From NCBI GenBank assembly GCA_004193285.1, contig SECP01000001.1, forward strand, positions 62,001 through 126,000: a DNA stretch of 64,000 nt. Direction: 5' to 3'. The position numbers and the translations under genes were made by a program. Position 1 is the first letter of the stretch, and the number at the start of each line of letters is the position of its first letter. This stretch comes from Myxococcales bacterium (GTDB taxonomy: Bacteria; Myxococcota_A; Polyangia; Polyangiales; Polyangiaceae). The notes under the pieces were generated by a model that was given only the letters and a program-made list of their open reading frames with translations, ran no database searches and was not told the origin of the DNA. Shown piece by piece: positions 9,182 through 18,934 of the stretch.

Positions 9182-10057
9182 ATGTCCCAACTGGAAGCTC
9201 CGTTCGATATCGCATCCGGCGCTCGTGAAACGCCGACCTCACTGCAGCCCCCTGCCGTCACGGCTGCGAAACCGACGAAGGCACGGCCCTCGTTCGTCGG
9301 CTGGATCGTCCCTTCGATCCTGCTGATCACGTGGGCCGTCGCCTCGCACAAAGAGTGGGTGGCGCCGCAGATCCTGCCCGCCCCGGCGGCGGTAGGTCAG
9401 ACCTTGCTCGAGCAAGTGAAGTCGGGCGAGCTGTTCGTCAACTTCGCGATCAGTCTCGGCCGAGTCGCTGGCGGCTTTGCGCTAGGAGGCTTGATCGGAG
9501 TCGTGCTCGGCGTGGCGATGGGCCTTTCCCGGCGCGTCGAGCAGTACCTCTATCCGCTGTTCAACGCCATCAGCCAGGTGCCGGTGCTGGGCTGGCTGCC
9601 GCTGGCGATGATGGTCCTCGGTATCGGAGAGTCACTCAAGGTAGTGATCATCGCGCATGCGGCGCTCGTGCCCATTGCCATCAACACGCTCAAGGGTATT
9701 CGCAACGTGCCGGTCGCCTACTTGGACGTGGCGCGCTCCTTCAAGTTCTCGAGGCGTCAGCTGCTGCGCCAGGTAGTGTTCCCGGCGTCCGTGCCGTCGG
9801 TGTTCGTCGGCATCCGCTACGGGCTCACGCAGGCCTGGCTCTCCCTCGTCACGGTGGAGCTGCTGGCCTCCTCGGAGGGCCTCGGTTTTCTCATCGTCTG
9901 GGGGCGCCAATTGTTCCAGCTGGATTTGGTGCTCTCGGCGATCATCGTGGTTGGTGTCGTGGGGCTGGTCCTGGACAAGGGCATCGAAAAGCTCGAGTCG
10001 CGGCTACTGAAATGGAGGCCTACCGGCTCGTTCGGTTCGGAGGGGCAGGCGTCATGA
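9182..10057 (+). CDS. ABC transporter permease (SsuC-like)
   Basis: BPD_transp_1 pattern GxxxGVxLGxxMG and EAA loop-like region; overlaps next ORF by ATGA. Confidence 0.85.
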   Translation: MSQLEAPFDIASGARETPTSLQPPAVTAAKPTKARPSFVGWIVPSILLITWAVASHKEWVAPQILPAPAAVGQTLLEQVKSGELFVNFAISLGRVAGGFALGGLIGVVLGVAMGLSRRVEQYLYPLFNAISQVPVLGWLPLAMMVLGIGESLKVVIIAHAALVPIAINTLKGIRNVPVAYLDVARSFKFSRRQLLRQVVFPASVPSVFVGIRYGLTQAWLSLVTVELLASSEGLGFLIVWGRQLFQLDLVLSAIIVVGVVGLVLDKGIEKLESRLLKWRPTGSFGSEGQAS

Positions 10058-10839
10058 GCGCGCTCGCCATTTCCGACAAGTCCTTCGTGCCGAGGTGGCT
10101 GCGGGGCTGGGTCGTGCCGCTCGCGCTCCTGTTGGTTTGGGACTTGCTGACTCGCTTCAAGCTCGTCAACACGTTGCTGCTGGCGACACCCGCTTCCGTC
10201 CTGAAGGTGCTCGCGCAGCAGCTGAGGGAAGGGGAGTTGTTTCCCGCGCTGGCTGCAAGCTTGCAGCGGGACCTGACCGGCTTCGCCATCGGCTCCATCG
10301 GGGGCCTCGCGGTCGGCAGCGCGATGGGCCTGTCGCGGCTGGCGGACAAGCTGGTAGGGCCGACCTTTCACGCTGCCAAGCAGGTCGCCATCTTCGCGTG
10401 GATACCGCTCATCTCGGTGTGGTTCACCGGTGAGCCGGCGAAGATCGTGTTCATAGCGCTCTCCGCGTTTTACCCGGTGGTGCTCAACACGTTCGAAGGC
10501 ATCCGCAGCGTGGGCCGCGAGCACGTGGAAGTAGCACGCGTCTTCCGCTTCTCGCCCGTGCAGATCTTTCGCAAGGTGGTGCTCCCGGGAGCGTTGCCTT
10601 CGATCTTCTCGGGCTTGCACTTGGCCCTCGTCTATTCGTGGCTCGGCACGCTGGGCGCAGAGTACCTGCTCGCGCCGGGCCTGGGCATCGGTAACTTGAT
10701 GATTGACGGTCGGGAGCAGTTCAAGATGGATAAGGTGCTGCTCGGCGTGATCATCGCGGGCGCAATCGGCTACGGGCTGAACGCGCTCTCCACCCGCCTG
10801 GAAACCCGTTTGACGCGCTGGCGTGTCCGCGCCGCGTGA
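10054..10839 (+). CDS. Second ABC transporter permease (SsuC-like)
   Basis: ATG at 10054 inside ORF 9331..10839; MSALAISDKSFVPRWLRGWVVPLALLLVWDLLTRF..., ATGA overlap with upstream permease. Confidence 0.85.
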   Translation: MSALAISDKSFVPRWLRGWVVPLALLLVWDLLTRFKLVNTLLLATPASVLKVLAQQLREGELFPALAASLQRDLTGFAIGSIGGLAVGSAMGLSRLADKLVGPTFHAAKQVAIFAWIPLISVWFTGEPAKIVFIALSAFYPVVLNTFEGIRSVGREHVEVARVFRFSPVQIFRKVVLPGALPSIFSGLHLALVYSWLGTLGAEYLLAPGLGIGNLMIDGREQFKMDKVLLGVIIAGAIGYGLNALSTRLETRLTRWRVRAA

Positions 10840-10850
10840 GAGGCACTACC

Positions 10851-11621
10851 ATGAGCACTTCCGCAGTCATCGATATTCAAAAGGTTCGCAAGCAGTTCAA
10901 GGTGAAAAACGAGGTCCTCCCGGTGTTGGAGGACCTGACGCTCACCATCCAACCGGGCGAGTTCCTCGCCATCGTCGGCTCGAGCGGTTGCGGTAAGTCC
11001 ACGTTGCTTCGCCTCCTCGTCGGGCTGGACCGCGACTACCAGGGTGAAATCAAGGTGGGCGGCAACGTGGTCACCGGCACGAGCTTGGACCGAGGCATCG
11101 TGTTCCAGGAGCACCGGCTTTTCCCCTGGCTCACGCTGGAGCAGAACGTCGGCCTGGGCCTCCAGAATTCGGACTGGCCCGAGGAGAAGAAGAAGCGAGC
11201 CATCGCCGAGCACATCGAGCTGGTGGGGCTCCGCGGCTTCGAGAGCGCCTACCCGCATCAGCTCTCGGGCGGCATGGCCCAGCGCGCCGCCATCGCCCGC
11301 GGCCTCGTGAACCAGCCGAGCATTCTGCTGCTGGACGAGCCCTTCGGCGCACTGGACGCGCTTACCCGCTCCCGCCTCCAGAGCGAGCTGCAGAATATCT
11401 GGCAGCGCGAAAAGATCACGATGGTCTTGGTCACCCACGACGTGGACGAAGCCGTGTACCTCGGGGACCGCGTGGTCGTGATGCAGCCACGCCCGGGGCG
11501 CATCAAGAAGGTTTTCCCGATCGACGTCGCGCACCCGCGTGACCGCGCCGACCCGGCGCTCAAGGCCTTGACCGAGCAGGTTCGCGCCCAAATCCTGGAC
11601 GGGGCCTCCGCCAAGAGCTGA
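10851..11621 (+). CDS. ABC transporter ATP-binding protein (SsuB-like)
   Basis: GSSGCGKSTLL Walker A, LSGGMAQR signature, [11 protein letters not shown] Walker B. Confidence 0.95.
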   Translation: MSTSAVIDIQKVRKQFKVKNEVLPVLEDLTLTIQPGEFLAIVGSSGCGKSTLLRLLVGLDRDYQGEIKVGGNVVTGTSLDRGIVFQEHRLFPWLTLEQNVGLGLQNSDWPEEKKKRAIAEHIELVGLRGFESAYPHQLSGGMAQRAAIARGLVNQPSILLLDEPFGALDALTRSRLQSELQNIWQREKITMVLVTHDVDEAVYLGDRVVVMQPRPGRIKKVFPIDVAHPRDRADPALKALTEQVRAQILDGASAKS

Positions 11622-11623
11622 CT

Positions 11624-12457
11624 ATGGATACGCCTCAGCCTCAGCTGGCGGAGCTGCTTCGTCAGCGCTACGCCGGCGTCGTTCCCGGTCGGGTGGCGAG
11701 GGTCGGTGCGCCCGTCACCGAGCTTTTGCTCTCACACCGCTCGGTCCGGCAGTACAGCTCACGGGCTGCGCCGGAGGGGACGGTGGAGCTCTTGGTTGCG
11801 GCGGCCCAGTCAGCGGCCAGTTCGTCCAACCTCCAGCTGTGGAGCGTCGTCTCGGTGGAGGACGCCGAGCTTCGACGCAAGCTCTCCGTCGCTGCCAATA
11901 GCCAAGCGCACGTGAGAGACAGCGCGGTCTTCCTCGTTTGGCTCGCGGACTTGAATAGGGCCACCCGGCTCGCGCGGGCCCACGATATCGAGCCAGAGGG
12001 CCTGGATTACCTCGAGATGTTCCTGATGGCGAGCGTGGACGCGGCGCTCGCGGCGCAGAACGCGGTCGTGGCGGCCGAAGCGGCCGGGCTTAGCACGGTG
12101 TATATCGGCGCGCTGCGGAACCGGCCGGAAGAGGTGGCGGAGGTGCTCGCGCTACCGGAGGGCGTCTTCGCGCTGTTCGGGCTGTGCGTCGGGTACGCAG
12201 ATTCGGCATCAGCTGCGATCAAGCCGCGGCTACCGCAATCGGTCGTGCTCGGGCGCGACCGGTATCAACCGCTGAACGCGGAGCTCGTGCGCGAGTACGA
12301 CGAGCGCATGACCGCCTTTTACGGCGAGCAGCAGATGCAGGTTCCGGCCGGAGGTTGGTCGCTGCATTCGGCGCAGCGAGTGAAGAACGCGGCTTCTCTC
12401 AGCGGCAGGCACCGGCTGGTAGAAGCGCTGAAGGCGCGCGGCTTCGGCTTGCGCTGA
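11624..12457 (+). CDS. Nitroreductase family / NADPH-dependent flavin oxidoreductase
   Basis: HRSVRQYSSRAAPEGTVELLVAAAQSAASSSNLQLWSVVSV nitroreductase signature. Confidence 0.85.
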   Translation: MDTPQPQLAELLRQRYAGVVPGRVARVGAPVTELLLSHRSVRQYSSRAAPEGTVELLVAAAQSAASSSNLQLWSVVSVEDAELRRKLSVAANSQAHVRDSAVFLVWLADLNRATRLARAHDIEPEGLDYLEMFLMASVDAALAAQNAVVAAEAAGLSTVYIGALRNRPEEVAEVLALPEGVFALFGLCVGYADSASAAIKPRLPQSVVLGRDRYQPLNAELVREYDERMTAFYGEQQMQVPAGGWSLHSAQRVKNAASLSGRHRLVEALKARGFGLR

Positions 12458-12482
12458 GCTTTGAAACGAGCGGGAGAAGACG

Positions 12483-13520
12483 ATGAAGTACAATCGATTG
12501 GGTAACAGCGAGCTGCTCGTGTCCGAGATCTGTCTCGGCACGATGACCTTCGGTCAGCAAAACACGGCCCAAGACGCAGAGGAGCAGCTAGATCGCGCCC
12601 TGGAGGTCGGCATCAACTTCGTGGACGCGGCCGAAATGTACCCGGTGCCCGCGAAGCCAGAGACGCAAGGCTGCACGGAGGCGATCGTGGGAGACTGGCT
12701 CTCACGCCGCAACCGCGACCGCGTGATCGTCGCCACCAAGATCGCCGGCCAAGGCCGCCCGATCACCTGGCTACGTAACGGCTCTCTCGCCGTCAATCGA
12801 CAGAACGTGCGCACGGCAGTGGAGGCGAGCCTCAAGCGTCTGAAGACCGACTACATCGACCTTTATCAAATTCACTGGCCGGACCGCTACGTGCCGATGT
12901 TCGGCAAGACCGCGTACGAGCCTGACCAGGAGCGCACCGCCACCCCCATCGCCGAGCAGCTGTCCGCTTTCGCGGACGTCGCGCGCGAGGGGAAGATTCG
13001 CTACGTGGGTCTGAGCAACGAGACCGCGTGGGGCGTCAGCGAATTCACGCGTATCGCGTCGCAAGAGGGGCTGCCGCAGGTGGTGAGCATTCAGAACGCG
13101 TACAGCTTGCTGAATCGCACGTTCGACTCCGCGCTCGCGGAGGCTACGCGTCGGACGAACGTGAGTCTGCTCGCGTACAGCCCTCTCGCGTTCGGCGTCT
13201 TGACCGGTAAGCACCTGGGCGGCCTGGCCGCGGGCTCGCGCCTGGCGTTGTTCGATTCGTTCGGTCAGCGCTACGGGGGCGTCAACGTGGGGGCCGCTAC
13301 GCAGGCTTACGTCTCGCTCGCGCAAGAGTTGCAAATTTCGCCGGCCAAGCTCGCTTTGGCCTTCGTGCGCAGCCGCTGGTTCGTTGCGAGCACCATCATC
13401 GGTGCCACGACGCGCGCGCAGCTGGAGGAAAACCTCGCCAGCCTGGATGTCACGCTGGACTCCGCGGCGCTCGCTCGCATCGACGCGATCCACGCGCGCT
13501 ACCCGAGCCCCGCCCCTTGA
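12483..13520 (+). CDS. Aldo/keto reductase
   Basis: MKYNRLGNSELLVSEICLGTMTFG; DYIDLYQIHWPD. Confidence 0.95.
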   Translation: MKYNRLGNSELLVSEICLGTMTFGQQNTAQDAEEQLDRALEVGINFVDAAEMYPVPAKPETQGCTEAIVGDWLSRRNRDRVIVATKIAGQGRPITWLRNGSLAVNRQNVRTAVEASLKRLKTDYIDLYQIHWPDRYVPMFGKTAYEPDQERTATPIAEQLSAFADVAREGKIRYVGLSNETAWGVSEFTRIASQEGLPQVVSIQNAYSLLNRTFDSALAEATRRTNVSLLAYSPLAFGVLTGKHLGGLAAGSRLALFDSFGQRYGGVNVGAATQAYVSLAQELQISPAKLALAFVRSRWFVASTIIGATTRAQLEENLASLDVTLDSAALARIDAIHARYPSPAP

Positions 13521-14803
13521 CCCTGAGCGGCTCTGCCGAGGCGACGCTCGGCCCGAGGGGGCCGTCTTCACCTTGGGAAGTGCCGGCCTTCCGGCACTAC
13601 TTGGCCGGCGTTGCTGCGGTCACGCTCGCGAACCAGCTGCAAGGCACCGTGGTTGCGTACCAGGTGTACGAGCTGACTCACAGCCCGCTCTCTTTGGGCA
13701 TCATCGGTTTGGCCGAGGCGCTGCCGTTCATCTCCCTCGCGCTCTTGGGCGGCTACTTTGCGGATCGGCACGACCGACGGCGCTTGTCGCTCGTCGTGCT
13801 GGTCGGCTCCACCGCTCTCTCCGTTGGCCTGCTGCTCCTGAGCGCCTTTCCGGGTCGATTGAGCACTAGCGGGCACGCAGCCGCCATTTACGCGCTGGTC
13901 GCCTTGCTCGGGGTTTGTCGGAGCTTTCTCCAGCCCGCGCGCGCGGCGCTCAATGCGGAGGTCCTCCCCGCCTCCCTGTACGCCAAGGCCATTGCGATTC
14001 GGACCAGCTCCTTCCAGCTCGCCATGGTCTCGGGACCCGCGCTCGGTGGTCTGCTCTATGCAGCCGTTGGCCCTCGCGGCGCGTACGCCACCGCCGCACT
14101 GCTGCTGGCGTTCGCCTGGCTACAGACCTACCTGATCCCCCGCGTTCGGAGCACGCCGTTCACCAGAACGGACAAGTCCTTCTGGGCCGGCATCCGGGAA
14201 GGGTTCACCTACTTGGCGGGCGACAAGCTCCTGCTCCCCGCGCTGCTCGTGGACCTGTTGGGCGTGCTGTTCGGCGGCGCCACGGCTCTGCTGCCGGTGT
14301 TCGCGAACGAGATCTTGCACGTGGGCTCGCAGGGGTTTGGCGTGCTGCGGGCCGCGCCTGCGGTGGGAGCGCTGTCCGCCTCGTTGCTGCTCGCCAGCCG
14401 TCCGCCGCTGCAAAAGGCGGGCAAGACGCTACTCTGGGCCGTCGCCGGCTTCGGCATCTTGACCATCGCCTTTGGTTTGTCCCGAACGTTCTCGCTTTCG
14501 GTCGCGCTCCTCGCCGGCGCGGGCGCGTGCGATATGATCAGCGTCGTGGTGCGGAGCACCCTGCTTCAGCTGCGCGTTCCGGGCTACCTGCTTGGCCGCA
14601 TCGCCGCCATCAACCAGATCTTCATTGGCTCTTCGAATGAGATCGGCGCGTTCGAATCCGGCGTCGCGGCGCGGCTACTTGGCACCGTGTCCGCGGTCGT
14701 GCTCGGCGGCGGGGTGACGATCGTGGTTGCTGCCACAGCCGCAATCCGCGCTCCTGCATTGCGAGATCTCGGCGCGCTGGACCAGTTCACGACCAAAAGC
14801 TGA
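13517..14803 (+). CDS. MFS transporter
   Basis: GGYFADRHDRRRLSL motif A; multiple TM segments; TTG start overlapping upstream stop. Confidence 0.8.
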   Translation: MTLSGSAEATLGPRGPSSPWEVPAFRHYLAGVAAVTLANQLQGTVVAYQVYELTHSPLSLGIIGLAEALPFISLALLGGYFADRHDRRRLSLVVLVGSTALSVGLLLLSAFPGRLSTSGHAAAIYALVALLGVCRSFLQPARAALNAEVLPASLYAKAIAIRTSSFQLAMVSGPALGGLLYAAVGPRGAYATAALLLAFAWLQTYLIPRVRSTPFTRTDKSFWAGIREGFTYLAGDKLLLPALLVDLLGVLFGGATALLPVFANEILHVGSQGFGVLRAAPAVGALSASLLLASRPPLQKAGKTLLWAVAGFGILTIAFGLSRTFSLSVALLAGAGACDMISVVVRSTLLQLRVPGYLLGRIAAINQIFIGSSNEIGAFESGVAARLLGTVSAVVLGGGVTIVVAATAAIRAPALRDLGALDQFTTKS

Positions 14804-14828
14804 ACGATCGGCTAGACAGTGGACGCGC

Positions 14829-14846
14829 CGTCTCATATGTTGGACA
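14829..14846. promoter_or_regulatory. Palindromic operator (site D) CGTCTCATATGTTGGACA
   Basis: 5+8+5 variant 20 nt upstream of the TauD-like start. Confidence 0.65.
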
Positions 14847-14866
14847 GCACAACAAGGGAGACGACG

Positions 14867-15799
14867 ATGAGTGACTCGATTGAGATCGTGCCCGTGGCGG
14901 GCCGTATCGGAGCGGAAATCCGCGGCGTTCGCCTGTCCGCTGACCTCGGAACTGGCGTGCGCAGCCAGATTCGCGAGGCCTGGTTGAAGTACAAGGTGCT
15001 GTTCTTCCGCAACCAGCAGCACCTAGACGAGGCTCAGCAAGAGTCGCTCACCACGCTCTTCGGCGCTCCGCCGGTTGGGCACCCCACCGTACCCTCCATC
15101 CACGGCACCAACTACATCACGGAGCTGGACTCGCGTCACGGCGGCCGGGCCAACTCCTGGCACACGGACGTCACGTTCGTAGACGCCTACCCCCGAGCTT
15201 CCATCTTGCGTGCGCTCGTCGTGCCGACCGCGGGGGGAGACACGGTGTGGGCGAACACGGTGGCTGCGTACCAAGAGCTGGCGCCGGAGCTGCGCGAGCT
15301 CGCGGACAAGCTGTGGGCGCTTCACACGAACGAGTACGACTACCAGGCTCGTCGTACGAAGGCTACCGCGGAAGACCTCAAGTACTACGAGGAAGTGTTC
15401 ACTTCCACCGTGTACGAGACCGAGCACCCCGTCGTGCGAGTTCACCCGGAAACGGGCGAGCGGTCGCTCCTCCTCGGCCACTTCGTGAAGAAGCTCATCG
15501 GCCTGTCCTCGCACGACTCGCAGCACTTGTTCGGGGTCTTCCAGGAGCACATCACGCGCCTCGAAAACACCGTTCGCTGGCGCTGGGCGGTGGGAGACGT
15601 GGCGGTCTGGGACAACCGCGCTACCCAGCACTACGCGATCAACGACTACGGGGACCAGCACCGTCTGGTGCGCCGCGTAACCGTGGACGGGGACGTGCCG
15701 GTCGGCGTGGACGGCCGCCGCAGCGTGACACGCAAGCGCACTCCCAAGCAGCGCCTTGAGCGCGTCGCGGCTCGCCCTGAGGTCGTCGCCGCCGAGTAA
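14867..15799 (+). CDS. TauD/AtsK-like 2-oxoglutarate/Fe(II)-dependent sulfonate or sulfate-ester dioxygenase
   Basis: NSWHTDVTF HxD motif, distal RATQHYAINDYG; only 1 Met and no Cys. Confidence 0.9.
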   Translation: MSDSIEIVPVAGRIGAEIRGVRLSADLGTGVRSQIREAWLKYKVLFFRNQQHLDEAQQESLTTLFGAPPVGHPTVPSIHGTNYITELDSRHGGRANSWHTDVTFVDAYPRASILRALVVPTAGGDTVWANTVAAYQELAPELRELADKLWALHTNEYDYQARRTKATAEDLKYYEEVFTSTVYETEHPVVRVHPETGERSLLLGHFVKKLIGLSSHDSQHLFGVFQEHITRLENTVRWRWAVGDVAVWDNRATQHYAINDYGDQHRLVRRVTVDGDVPVGVDGRRSVTRKRTPKQRLERVAARPEVVAAE

Positions 15800-15830
15800 G
15801 CGGCGCGCGCAATTAGGAAAATATCGGAAT

Positions 15831-16442
15831 ATGCCCAAGCTTTACTACACCCCCGGAGCCTGCTCCCTCTCTCCTCACATCGCCCTTCGCGAGGCGGACC
15901 TTCCCTTCGAGCTCGTCCAGGTGGACCTCGCGGAGAAGAAGCTCAAAAATGGCGACAGCTTCTTGTCCGTCAACCCCAAGGGTTATGTGCCGGCGCTGGT
16001 GTTGGACAACGGGCAGCTCCTGACGGAGGGCGCGATCATCGTTCAGTGGATCGCCGACCAAAAGCCGGAGCGCAACCTGGCGCCGCGGCAATCCACGCCG
16101 GAGCGCTACAAGCTGCAGGAATGGCTGCACTTCATCGCGACCGAGCTGCACAAGGGCTTTGGTCCTATCAACAACCCGAAGACCAACGACGAGGCAAAGC
16201 AGTTCTTCAAGAACCGCTTGCTGTCGCGCTTCGAGTTTTTGAACCGCAGTCTGGAGGGCCGCAAGTACCTCGTCGGTGACACCTTCACCGTCGCCGACGG
16301 GTACGCGTACTACACGCTCCGCAACCTGCGAAAGCTGGACGCGAGCGTGATCGAGAAGTCGCCGGACCTCAAGGCCTACTTCGAGCGCCTGGGCGAGCGG
16401 TCCGGCGTCCGCGCCGCGCTTCAAGCCGAGGGCCTGTCTTAA
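15831..16442 (+). CDS. Glutathione S-transferase
   Basis: MPKLYYTPGACSLSPHIALREADLPFELVQVDL N-terminal GST domain with catalytic-type Cys. Confidence 0.9.
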   Translation: MPKLYYTPGACSLSPHIALREADLPFELVQVDLAEKKLKNGDSFLSVNPKGYVPALVLDNGQLLTEGAIIVQWIADQKPERNLAPRQSTPERYKLQEWLHFIATELHKGFGPINNPKTNDEAKQFFKNRLLSRFEFLNRSLEGRKYLVGDTFTVADGYAYYTLRNLRKLDASVIEKSPDLKAYFERLGERSGVRAALQAEGLS

Positions 16443-16515
16443 GGCCGACCGCCCGTCGTGGGGAGGGCGGCCGCGCCCGCCCCGCGCCGGGACCGAGCTC
16501 GAAAGGAGCCAGTCG

Positions 16516-16884
16516 ATGTCGAGCGCTGTAGCCGAGGCGTACGCGCCTAGCGAGGTCGCGGCCGAGAGTGTTCAGTTCGGGAGCATCGCCATCGATCGCG
16601 TGGCCTACTCGGTCACGCTCGGGGGCGCGCCGGTCTCACTGACCGCTCGCGAGTTGAGCCTTTTGGTCTACTTGAGCGGGCGAACGGGCCGGCTCTTGAG
16701 TCGCGAAGAGTTGGTCTCCCAGGTCTGGGGCCCGCGTTACGGCGGAGGCAGCCGTACGGTGGACATTCACGTGAGCCGCTTGCGGCGCAAATTGGGGCAA
16801 GAGCTGCCCTTGGTCACGCTGCGACGCGTCGGCTACCGCCTGGATGCGCCGGTCTCGAAAGCCAACGAAGGTACGGAAAAATGA
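16516..16884 (+). CDS. Stand-alone OmpR/PhoB-type winged-helix DNA-binding protein (no receiver domain)
   Basis: LTARELSLLVYLSGRTGRLLSREELVSQVWGPRYGGGSRTVDIHVSRLRRKLG...LVTLRRVGYRL. Confidence 0.85.
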   Translation: MSSAVAEAYAPSEVAAESVQFGSIAIDRVAYSVTLGGAPVSLTARELSLLVYLSGRTGRLLSREELVSQVWGPRYGGGSRTVDIHVSRLRRKLGQELPLVTLRRVGYRLDAPVSKANEGTEK

Positions 16885-18233
16885 CGAGCCGAAGCGGACA
16901 ATTTCATCTGAACGCATTCCTGATGAGCGTGGGTCACCACGAGGCGGCGTGGCGCTTGCCAGAGAGCGACCCGTTGTCGAACACGTCGCTATCGCACTTC
17001 AAGAACCTCGCGACCATCGCCGAGCGGGGCAAGCTGGATTCGCTGTTCTTCGCCGACAGCCCCGTGCTGTGGAACAAGCTCGGTCGCCGCCCCGGGGGCA
17101 CGCTGGAGCCGACCGTGCTGCTCGCGGCGCTCGTGGGCGCCACGAGCCGTATCGGGCTCATCGCCACGGCGTCCACTACGTACAACGAGCCATTCAACCT
17201 CGCTCGCCGCTTCGCCTCGCTCGACCACCTGAGCGAAGGGCGAGCAGGCTGGAACATCGTGACGACGGCGGGGGTGGACGCGGCCCGGAACTTCAACTTG
17301 GACGAGCTTCCCGCCCACGCGGAGCGCTACGCCCGCGCAGCCGAATTCGTAGAGGTGTCGCAGAAGCTCTGGGACAGCTGGTCAGACGACGTGGCCATCG
17401 CGGACAAAGAGGAGGGCGTGTGGGGCGACGACGACAAGCTCTATCCGCCGCGGCACGTAGGGAAGCACTTCAAGGTCGCGGGCCCGCTCAATGTTCCGCG
17501 GTCGCCGCAGGGCTACCCGCTTCTGGTGCAGGCAGGGTCGTCGGACGACGGCAAACACCTCGCCGCTCGCTTCGCAGAAGCGGTCTTCACCGCCCAGCAG
17601 ACGCTCGAGGACGGGCAAGCCTTCTATCGCGATCTCAAGGAACGCGCCGCGGCCTTGGGGCGCGATCCGAACGGCATCAAGATTCTGCCCGGTTTGGTGC
17701 CGGTCATCGGCGCCACGGAAGCAGAGGCGCTGGAGCGTGAGCAGGAGCTGGAGCGGCTGATCAAGCCCGAGTACGCCAAGCGGCAGCTCGCGGAGACTCT
17801 CCGGCTGAAGCCGGAGGACTTGGAGCTGGACGGCTATTTGCCCGCGGACCTGCCCAGCGAGGACGCGATTCAGGGCGCCAAGAGCCGCTACACTCTGACC
17901 GTGCAGCTCGCCCGGCGGGAGAACCTGACGGTGCGGCAGCTGATCGCGCGCTTGGGTGGTGGTCGTGGACACCGCACGTTCGCGGGAACGCCGGAGCAGG
18001 TGGCGGACGCGATGCAGCAGTGGTGGGAGCAAGGCGCGGCGGACGGCTTCAACGTCATGCCGGCGGTCCTGCCCTCCGGCTTGGAGGCTTTCGTCGACCA
18101 TGTCGTGCCGGTGTTGCAGCGGCGCGGGCTGTTCCGGACCGAATACTCCGGGACGACGCTACGCGACCACTACGGCCTCGCGCGCCCCGCCAATCGGAAC
18201 GAAGCAGCACGCCGTCTTCAAGGCGCGGCCTGA
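16881..18233 (+). CDS. NtaA/SnaA/DszA-family FMNH2-dependent monooxygenase
   Basis: GQFHLNAFLMSVGHHEAAWR, HLSEGRAGWNIVTT; LLM-class. Confidence 0.9.
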   Translation: MTSRSGQFHLNAFLMSVGHHEAAWRLPESDPLSNTSLSHFKNLATIAERGKLDSLFFADSPVLWNKLGRRPGGTLEPTVLLAALVGATSRIGLIATASTTYNEPFNLARRFASLDHLSEGRAGWNIVTTAGVDAARNFNLDELPAHAERYARAAEFVEVSQKLWDSWSDDVAIADKEEGVWGDDDKLYPPRHVGKHFKVAGPLNVPRSPQGYPLLVQAGSSDDGKHLAARFAEAVFTAQQTLEDGQAFYRDLKERAAALGRDPNGIKILPGLVPVIGATEAEALEREQELERLIKPEYAKRQLAETLRLKPEDLELDGYLPADLPSEDAIQGAKSRYTLTVQLARRENLTVRQLIARLGGGRGHRTFAGTPEQVADAMQQWWEQGAADGFNVMPAVLPSGLEAFVDHVVPVLQRRGLFRTEYSGTTLRDHYGLARPANRNEAARRLQGAA

Positions 18234-18268
18234 GCCAGCACGCTGACGTCTGCTAGCATGGTCAACTC

Positions 18269-18934
18269 ATGAGCATCGAACAGTGGACCTTGGTCGACCG
18301 GTACATCACGGACGCGCTGGTGGCACCGGACGCAGCGCTCGACGCGGCGCTCACCGCGAGCGAGGCGGCGGGGCTCCCTGGCATCAACGTGTCGCCCAAC
18401 CAAGGCAAGCTCTTGCACCTGCTGGCTCGCGTCCGGGGTGCCAAGTCGATCTTGGAGGTGGGCACGCTCGGCGGCTACAGCACCATTTGGTTGGCCCGCG
18501 CGCTCAAGCCGGGCGGCAAGCTGGTAACACTGGAGCTGGACCCCAAGCACGCGGAGGTCGCTCGGGAGAACTTACGGCGCGCGGGCCTGGCGGAAACAGT
18601 GGACGTGCGCGTTGGCCGCGCGCTCGAGCTTCTGCCGGCGCTTGCCCAGGAAGAGCGCGCCCCGTTCGACTTCGTGTTCATCGACGCCGACAAGCAGAAC
18701 GTGCCCGGGTATTTCGATTGGGCCGTCAAGCTCAGCGCCAGCGGGAGCGTGATCGTGGTGGACAACACGGTGCGCAAGGGGGCGGTCGCGGACCTGTCCA
18801 CCACGGACGTGAACGTGAAGGGCGTGCAAGGCTTGCACGATAAATTGCGCAGTCATCCGGGCATCGACGCGACCACGATTCAAACCGTCGGCAGCAAGGG
18901 ATATGACGGATTTACGCTGGCCATCGTGGGCTAG
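18269..18934 (+). CDS. O-methyltransferase family 3
   Basis: ILEVGTLGGYSTIWLARAL, FVFIDADKQNVPGYFDWAVKL. Confidence 0.9.
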   Translation: MSIEQWTLVDRYITDALVAPDAALDAALTASEAAGLPGINVSPNQGKLLHLLARVRGAKSILEVGTLGGYSTIWLARALKPGGKLVTLELDPKHAEVARENLRRAGLAETVDVRVGRALELLPALAQEERAPFDFVFIDADKQNVPGYFDWAVKLSASGSVIVVDNTVRKGAVADLSTTDVNVKGVQGLHDKLRSHPGIDATTIQTVGSKGYDGFTLAIVG

